Below are positions 58,146 to 64,000 of a stretch of DNA of 64,000 bases, in pieces. The notes beneath the pieces were generated by a model that was not told the origin of the DNA, made no database searches, and saw only the letters and a list, made by a program, of their open reading frames with translations. This stretch comes from Glandiceps talaboti (taxonomy: Eukaryota; Hemichordata; Enteropneusta; Spengelidae): assembly GCF_964340395.1 (NCBI RefSeq), contig NC_135558.1:3608501-3672500 (forward strand). The letters are read 5' to 3'. The first letter of the stretch is position 1, and every line of letters starts with the position of its first letter. The translations under genes were made by a program, and so were the position numbers.

Positions 58146-58503
58146 ATATATTTGTAGGCATCAATTTTTTCATAAATTCTTGACTTCCAATTTTGCAAGG
58201 GGGGGGGGGGGCAATGCGAATCACCTTCCGGCTAACAGTATCAGTATGTGGAAGCAAAGTACGACAGAACAGGAGTTAATATCACCATCACTGACACCGT
58301 CTGTCTTTTTCAATTTATCGAAACTATCTCGAGATAACGAAATAGTTTCTCGAGATCTCGAGAAAGTTATCTCGAGATAACGAGATAGTTTCTCAAGATC
58401 GCGAGATGTTTCTCGAGATAACGAAATAGTTTCTCGAGATCATGATATAGTATTACGAGCTCTCAAGATAGTTTCTCGAGATAACAAGATACTTTAACGA
58501 GAT
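58146..58503. repeat. Satellite-flank module copy 3 and palindromic satellite block 4 (inverted)
   Basis: Contains CATAAATTCTTGACTTCCAA, a G-run (about 58200-58211), CCTTCCGGCTAAC, CAGTATGTGGAAGCAAAGTA and then about eight CTCGAGATAACGAGATAG units (about 58316-58503). It is followed directly by CCTCTAGCGGCCATGTTGTAG-type sequence leading to the integrase gene. Confidence 0.88.
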
Positions 58504-58998
58504 TAAACAAATCAGACGTCCTCTAGCGGCCATGTTGTAGAGAACTGTATGTTAGACCCTGTCACAGCTGCAGTGGAACTGTAGTGTACTTTCTGTTTCT
58601 CTTTAAAAAGAAATGTAAGTAAAGCGCTGGCTTCCCCGGCCTTTGCATGATTTGAACCCCTCTCGTATTTATTGAACAGTTGTTGGTTTGTACAAGGATT
58701 ATGATGTACAACATATAGCATTTCGAATTCATTCGTTTGCTCCTGAAGACTATCAAAACTGGAAAAGGTGTCGTTTTTAACAAGTGAAACGCTCAACTTT
58801 CTCTTGGTGAGAGCAATACATCCGTCAACTTCATGAAGTAATACATTACAGTTTTTAGCTTACTTTATAGCTTACATAAGTAATTGCATGTAATCCATGA
58901 TATACGAGTATCGGCTGGATGGCATTCAGTGATCACTGGTCAACTGACAATGATGTATAATATTAAATCGAGTAATATCTCTATATTGTTGTTTTCAG
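58504..58998. promoter_or_regulatory. Probable 5' region of the integrase gene, related to the HECT-arm junction
   Basis: Begins with CTCTAGCGGCCATGTTGTAG and includes GTAAGTAAAGC and CTTTGCATGATTTGAA, both also found in the same order in the right arm (about 61620-61735). A GTAAGT with no ORF before it, plus an acceptor at 58998, suggests a noncoding 5' exon. No TATA box can be singled out. Confidence 0.4.
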
Positions 58999-59007
58999 CT
59001 TATAGAT

Positions 59008-60712
59008 ATGGATAGAAATGAAGCTATACATATGTATTTTAAGATGGGCCTAAGTTATGTCGAAATATTGGCTTGTTTAGCCAGCAACCATGGCTACATT
59101 ATGAGTATGCGTCATCTGAAGAGACTACTTAAAAGGCAACGGCTACATAGGCGGAAATATTATTCTGACTTCGACGATGTCGTTACCTTCTTAAGAGATC
59201 AAGTAAATGGATCTGGTAGACAACATGGATATAAATGGATGCACTTAAAATGTGTCCAGAATGGACTCGTGGTTACGAGAGAAAGTGTTCGTTTATTGTT
59301 GGCAATCATAGATCCAGAAGGTGTCGAGTCAAGGACGCGACACCGCCTCCGCCGTCGGAAATATGGGTCCCCAGGTCCTAATTTTTTCTGGCATTTAGAT
59401 TCGTACGATAAACTGACGCCATATGGAATAGGAATTAACGGCTGCATTGACGGGTTTTCGAGGTATATCATTTGGACTGAAGCCTATTATACCAATAGCG
59501 ACCCAAAAGTAGTGGCCGATTACTTTATTGAGGCAGTAAAGACATTGGGTGGTTGTCCAAAGAACGTGCGATCAGATTTAGGAACAGAAAACGGCTGTGT
59601 CGAAAGCTTTCAAAAATTCTTGCGAAATGATGACAACAGTTTTCACTATGGACCGAGTCAATTCAACCAGAGAATTGAGCGGTGGTGGGGTGTTGTCCGC
59701 ACTCAGTGTATACAATTTTGGATGGATCTCTTCAAGAAGATGAAACATGACGGGTACTTTAGTGGTGATCACCTCGACAAGGACTTAATTCGATTTTGCT
59801 TCTTGAGAATGATCCAGGTAGTACTCTCGTTTTACAATAGCTTTAGTTGCAACTTTTGTGTTACTAAATAGTGATATTAAAGTGTTTGGAAGAGATGTTT
59901 GAAACTGGTTGCATGTACTTCGTCTTAGTACCTACAGCGTTACTGCATGACTGATGGATTACATGGTCGATGATTCAATTGATATAAATATCATTTAGAC
60001 ACATGTATATGGAAGTTACTATATCTGGGCAAATCAACACACAAGCAAATTTAACAAGCACGTAAATCTGTCTCACCCAGGTAGCCAGCCAGCCAGTCAG
60101 TCAGTCAGTCAGTCAGTCAGTCAGTCAGTCAGTCAGTCTGTCATTTAGTCAGTAATTTAGTAAGTCAGTGAGTCAGTGAGTCAGTCTATCCGCCAGCCTA
60201 CTGATTATGATAAGTGACTGTTTGCTGACTGATGACAGGTGGCATATTTATGGACTGGCTGATTGATTGGCTGACATTTTGAGCTGTAAGCTAACTAACT
60301 CCACTGAGCTTGTCAATTGATATCAATGGTAGTAATGATCACACCCTTGATGGTCTTAATTATATTTGTTCGCTCTGTGTAGGATGAACTTAACGACATC
60401 ATCACCGAATGGAATTCACATCGAATTAGTCGCTCACGGAATGCAGTATCACCTACTGGAAGACCCCACGTTATGTTCACTGTTCCAGAGATTTATGGAA
60501 GTACCAACTACATTTGTCACATATCTGACGACGAAATAGACACATGTAGAGAAATATGCAAACGGAGAAGTCCTTATCCCTGTTCCAAAGATGTATTTGA
60601 ATTCTGTTGCTTGTATATCGAAGATCTAAACACTCCTTTGCCATCCAATCCCTACGATGCCGCAGATATGTACTTGTTACTTCGAAATGCCATACGCAAC
60701 ATACCGTTGTAG
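59008..60712 (+). CDS. DDE integrase-core transposase-like protein, two exons, apparently intact
   Basis: Retroviral-type integrase/transposase core that would cut and join DNA at element ends. Exon 1 is 59008-59817 and exon 2 is 60383-60712, joined in phase at FLRMIQ/DELNDI, giving 379 residues. Residues 1-55 look like a helix-turn-helix region (SYVEILACLASNHGY ... MRHLKRLLKRQRL). A second helical segment at 75-100 carries KWMHLKCVQNGLVVTRESVR. The catalytic core spans about 125-270: FWHLDSYDKL (D131), VRSDLGTEN (D190) and FNQRIERWW (E224), with spacings D-58-D and D-33-E. The C-terminal part (271-379) has WNSHRISRSRN and a Cys-rich segment around DVFEFCCLY. This matches the rve-like 'integrase core domain' proteins dispersed in fish and invertebrate genomes. 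An acceptor at 58998 keeps the frame open upstream, so a 5' exon may exist. No inactivating change is seen. Confidence 0.88.
60085..60190. repeat. (CAGT)n microsatellite in integrase intron
   Basis: About 25 CAGT/TCAG units, degenerate on the right side. Confidence 0.9.
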
Positions 60713-60785
60713 AATATTTATGGTACTGACTGCGATTTATAGAAATATATAGGCATCCTTCAAACCCAGGTGATTTACACTGTAA

Positions 60786-60903
<118 letters not shown>

Positions 60904-60992
60904 GTTTTATGTACGCTACAAGAAATAACACATTGTACTTTCATGAGAGTGCTAAATAAAGATAACACTTTAGAGGTAAACCTTACGAGTTG

Positions 60993-61062
60993 TATGTATG
61001 TGTGTGTGTGTATGTGTGTGTATGTATGTATGTATGTATGTATGTATGTATGTATGTATGTA

Positions 61063-61121
<59 letters not shown>

Positions 61122-61352
61122 ATGTATGTATGTATGTATGTATGTATGTATGTATGATGTATGTATCCAATTTTTCGTAAGTTCTTGACTTCCAATTTCA
61201 CACTGGGGGTAATGTAAATCTGTATGTGGAAGCCCCGTTCAACCGAACGGAGGTTTATATCACCATAGCTGACAAGTAAGATCTATTAACCCATTACCCC
61301 TAACCAAGAAGAAGTTTGTCTTTTACAACTTCGCCCCCCCCCCTCCCCCCAT
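60993..61352. repeat. Satellite-flank module, copy 4 (decayed)
   Basis: (TATG)n/(TG)n array to about 61160, then AAGTTCTTGACTTCCAATTT, a shortened GGGGG run, GTAATGTAAATC and CTGTATGTGGAAGC. More diverged than copies 1-3; it leads into satellite block 5. Confidence 0.8.
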
Positions 61353-64000
61353 AGTTACTCGAGAAAGTTTCTCGTTATCACGAGATATATTGTTACTCGT
61401 GATCTCGAGATAGTTTCTCGGGATAACGAGATAGTTTCTCGAGATAACGAGATAGTTTTTTGAGATCTCAAGATAGTTTCTCGAGATAACGATATAGTTT
61501 CTCGAGATAACGTGATAGTTTCTTGAGATAACGGGATAGTTTGTTGAGATCTCGAGATGGTTTCTCGAGATCACGGGACAAAGTCTCGTGATCTTCGATT
61601 CTGACTTCCGTTATGACGACCTCTAGCGGGCACGTTGTAGTTACTGTGTAGTGTTGTATCTGGTGTGGTTTCTGCCTTTTGCTCAAATTCAACGTAAGTA
61701 AAGCAAGCTTTAGCTTCCTCTTTGCATGATTTGAAGTCTTCTAGTATTTAATAGGCAGTTTGTGTTGGCTTCTAAACGATTTATGGCGTACCTTTTAGTT
61801 AGTTTTTGTCGTAATTCTGCATGATTCACACGATCGTTGGTGTCACATGTTTTTCCACGTGTACGCACTATCGATGTGCAATAATGTGTACTAGTGTACT
61901 ACTAGTGTAGCGTTTGCTGTAATTTTGAGGGTTTCTTCTGTTTTTGTGACATTTTAAGTTTCGGTGTTTGACCTGAAACAAACACTACAATTTCTGTAAA
62001 TAGACGAGGTCTTGTTGAAGTCGTGACACGTGATCGAGAGGTCAGTGTATATCCCCACAGTCTCTCTGTAATAGAGGGCCTTGAAGTGTGACTGTCCGTT
62101 TCAAAATGCTGCACGTAATTTGGGTACCTCTGAATTCTTATTGGGTCTTGAAGGTTTTGTAATTATGTTGGTGTTAGGAAATGTCCGCAAGTAAGGCGGA
62201 ATATGTAGCAGAACAATCCACTCAACTTAAAGATTGTCTGGACCACTTTCGACCATTTACGTTTACATAATTACAGGTTTGTTCAGGTACATCGAAAACT
62301 AGTAAACTTGGCACAAAAATAGAAGAGGAAGCACTCAAAATCACAAAAAATGCTACAATTATAATTATATGACTACTAAGTTGGCTTCAGATTTAGATAT
62401 CCATATATTAGCCTCATATAGCCTCATGTCTGCACGAAGACTCGATCAAACTGTAAATTGTTGAGACAGCAGGGACATATTCCATGTACTTCACAACCTG
62501 TTGATGGAAGTTGGAACGTCTTTGCTTGTACAATTATTATTTGTGAAAAATACCTGAAATAGAGTTTAAATACATGTCACTGAAATATTGATAGCCCAAG
62601 TTCTGCAATTGTATGTTTGTTGGTTGGTACATTTTGCCAATAATGTGCAAAGATTTAATTAAATACATGTAAAAGTAAAGTTTATGCAAAATATTGCCAT
62701 ACTTATGTTTCATGTACATTAACGAGACTTTAAGATATAGCTAGGTATGCTAGTATAGAGTTCGGCAATACAGATAAAACTTTGAAGGCATCTAGCTCTC
62801 TAAACTGTTAACACATTGCTTACATCTCTGACCATTATAATATGGTCTGAGCACAGTCCCTGGGACTGTGGCCTGACGCTACATGGAGAATCTTTTTTTT
62901 TTTAAAAATTGATTACAAAACACAAAAGGTTGTGAAGCGAAATCTTTCCCTGATGCTGTAGTCCCAACACATGGTTTGATTGAGTATGTCGGGTGTCTTT
63001 GGACCTGAGGCTATCAGAGGCTGAATATAGGTCAGCTTTATACTCCTTACAATTATTGTAACTAACATGGAATATTATGGCATGCCTTGTTACAAGCAAA
63101 GATATGGGTTTGTTAAATTTGTTAACGCTGTGTTTAGTCAAATGAAATTATAATTAAGGCACATTTATGATTTTTTAAGTGTGATTTTTAATTTAGTTCA
63201 TATTCTTCAGCACTGTCAAAATGGACCTGTATGGTTTTTTGAAGAACAGAGGGATTTCAAGAAAGGAAGTTGAAAAGTTAGAAAAAGATGAGGTAAATAG
63301 CATGTCTATCTGTGTGCACATGTGTGTTTAGACACTATCATATAGGAATGCAGAGTAATAATTGGGTTTGGAAAACAGTTAACTGATTCACATTAATAGT
63401 GACACTCTTTTCATGGCAAATGAATTGTAATTTGGTATAATGTTTAATACATTGTTTATTGAACATTCATGACATCAAAGGGAAGAATTCTATGTATAAC
63501 TACATAGTTGTTATCATCTCTGACGAGATACAATAACTAATTCATGAATGTTGATTTCATTTTGTGACGTCACTACAAACCTGCAAATTCATAATTGTGG
63601 TTGTATTTTCAAGTGCGGCTTTCACCCCCCCCCCCCCCCCCCCCCACTTGGCTCACCAAGTACAGTATCATAAACATTGTTTGCATCTCTAAAGCTGTTT
63701 GCAATGTCACTGACAATAGGTCTATAAAACTGATAACAACTGATATGACATCAGGTCTTAGCTTTGCCTAATGTGATTTACTTACCAAGTCATGTAATAG
63801 TGCGTAATCACATTTGTAAATATTGCCAACAAACATTATTTAGTGATAAGGAAGATAAGCAACAGCACTTCCTTTGCTAATACAGTTGATTCTGTAATGA
63901 CATGTTGATATACATGTAGTATTCTGTGTTTATGTACAATTTATATGATAAGTCACAGTCTAACTCAGGGCTCGAAATTCGTTTTTTTCCATCATTTAAA
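61353..64000. repeat. Right arm of long inverted repeat (runs off the window)
   Basis: Starts with satellite block 5 (about 61353-61595; CTCGAGATAACGAGATAG units) and then mirrors 54969 down to 52432. It lacks the 114-bp MITE of the left arm and has a longer C-run (about 63625-63645). The arm is still fully matching at base 64000. Confidence 0.93.
63221..63292 (+). CDS. First exon of a second HECT-like gene copy (partial, continues beyond window)
   Basis: The 72-bp exon encodes the same 24 residues as exon 1 of the minus-strand gene (MDLYGFLKNRGISRKEVEKL, then EKDE) and has the same GTAAAT donor at 63293. The following 700 bp mirror the intron of the left gene. In the left copy the second exon begins about 2.3 kb after the donor, so the HECT-bearing exon, if present, lies outside this window. 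Confidence 0.8.

Noticed and set aside
57832-58380. Long Cys/Val/Met-rich frames over TATG/TACA arrays (also at 7.5, 39.4, 41.4 and 61.0 kb)
   Set aside because: Tetranucleotide repeats lack stops in several frames at once; there is no domain or splice support.
58512-58796. 94-codon minus-strand frame in the integrase 5' region
   Set aside because: Related DNA in the right arm does not keep the frame, and the content is unlike any family I know.

Overview
The window is AT-rich eukaryotic DNA from an animal genome. Genes are split by GT-AG introns, and intergenic and intronic space is packed with microsatellites, fold-back elements and satellite arrays. The gene families are a TRAF3-like adaptor, a GM2-synthase-like glycosyltransferase, a zeta-crystallin-type quinone oxidoreductase exon, and the SAM-like/HECT and integrase-core families that I know from fish, amphioxus and other marine invertebrates. 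This fits an invertebrate, perhaps an invertebrate deuterostome, but I cannot name the species from sequence alone.

Layout. 0-17 kb is gene-poor. It holds one exon of a CRYZ-like oxidoreductase (256-354), a possible small two-exon gene (4275-5321), a truncated LINE fragment (about 14.16-14.95 kb) and a decayed relative of a HECT/G2E3-like protein on the minus strand (16.58-17.13 kb). From 17.9 to 23.8 kb lies a complete seven-exon TRAF gene, with a 733-bp MITE in its second intron. From 27.8 to 29.4 kb on the minus strand is an intronless B4GALNT1-like gene whose acidic metal-binding motif is altered. 29.4-42.7 kb is mainly repeats: a 1.37-kb fold-back, small hairpin elements, palindromic XhoI-like satellites and a retroelement relic.

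From about 42.7 kb to the right edge is the most unusual part. A minus-strand gene (48844-53204) encodes a 684-residue protein with an N-terminal SAM-like segment and a C-terminal HECT domain that keeps its catalytic cysteine. Downstream of it is a roughly 3.7-kb minisatellite, then a duplicated fragment of the same gene. The 5' end of this gene lies in a long inverted repeat: about 52.43-55.6 kb is mirrored at about 61.35-64.0 kb and runs off the window. Both arms carry the same HECT-gene first exon, pointing outwards. Between the arms sits a two-exon DDE integrase-core gene (59008-60712, 379 residues) with D131, D190 and E224 in place, plus a decayed retroelement tail. A palindromic 21-bp satellite with a shared flanking module marks five junctions in the 38.8-61.6 kb interval.

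My reading is that 40-64 kb is a nested, fairly recent mobile-element complex. In it an integrase gene and a HECT ubiquitin-ligase-like gene share the same type of terminal sequence. That the two genes form one transposon is inference; the inverted arms, repeated junctions and intact reading frames are seen directly.
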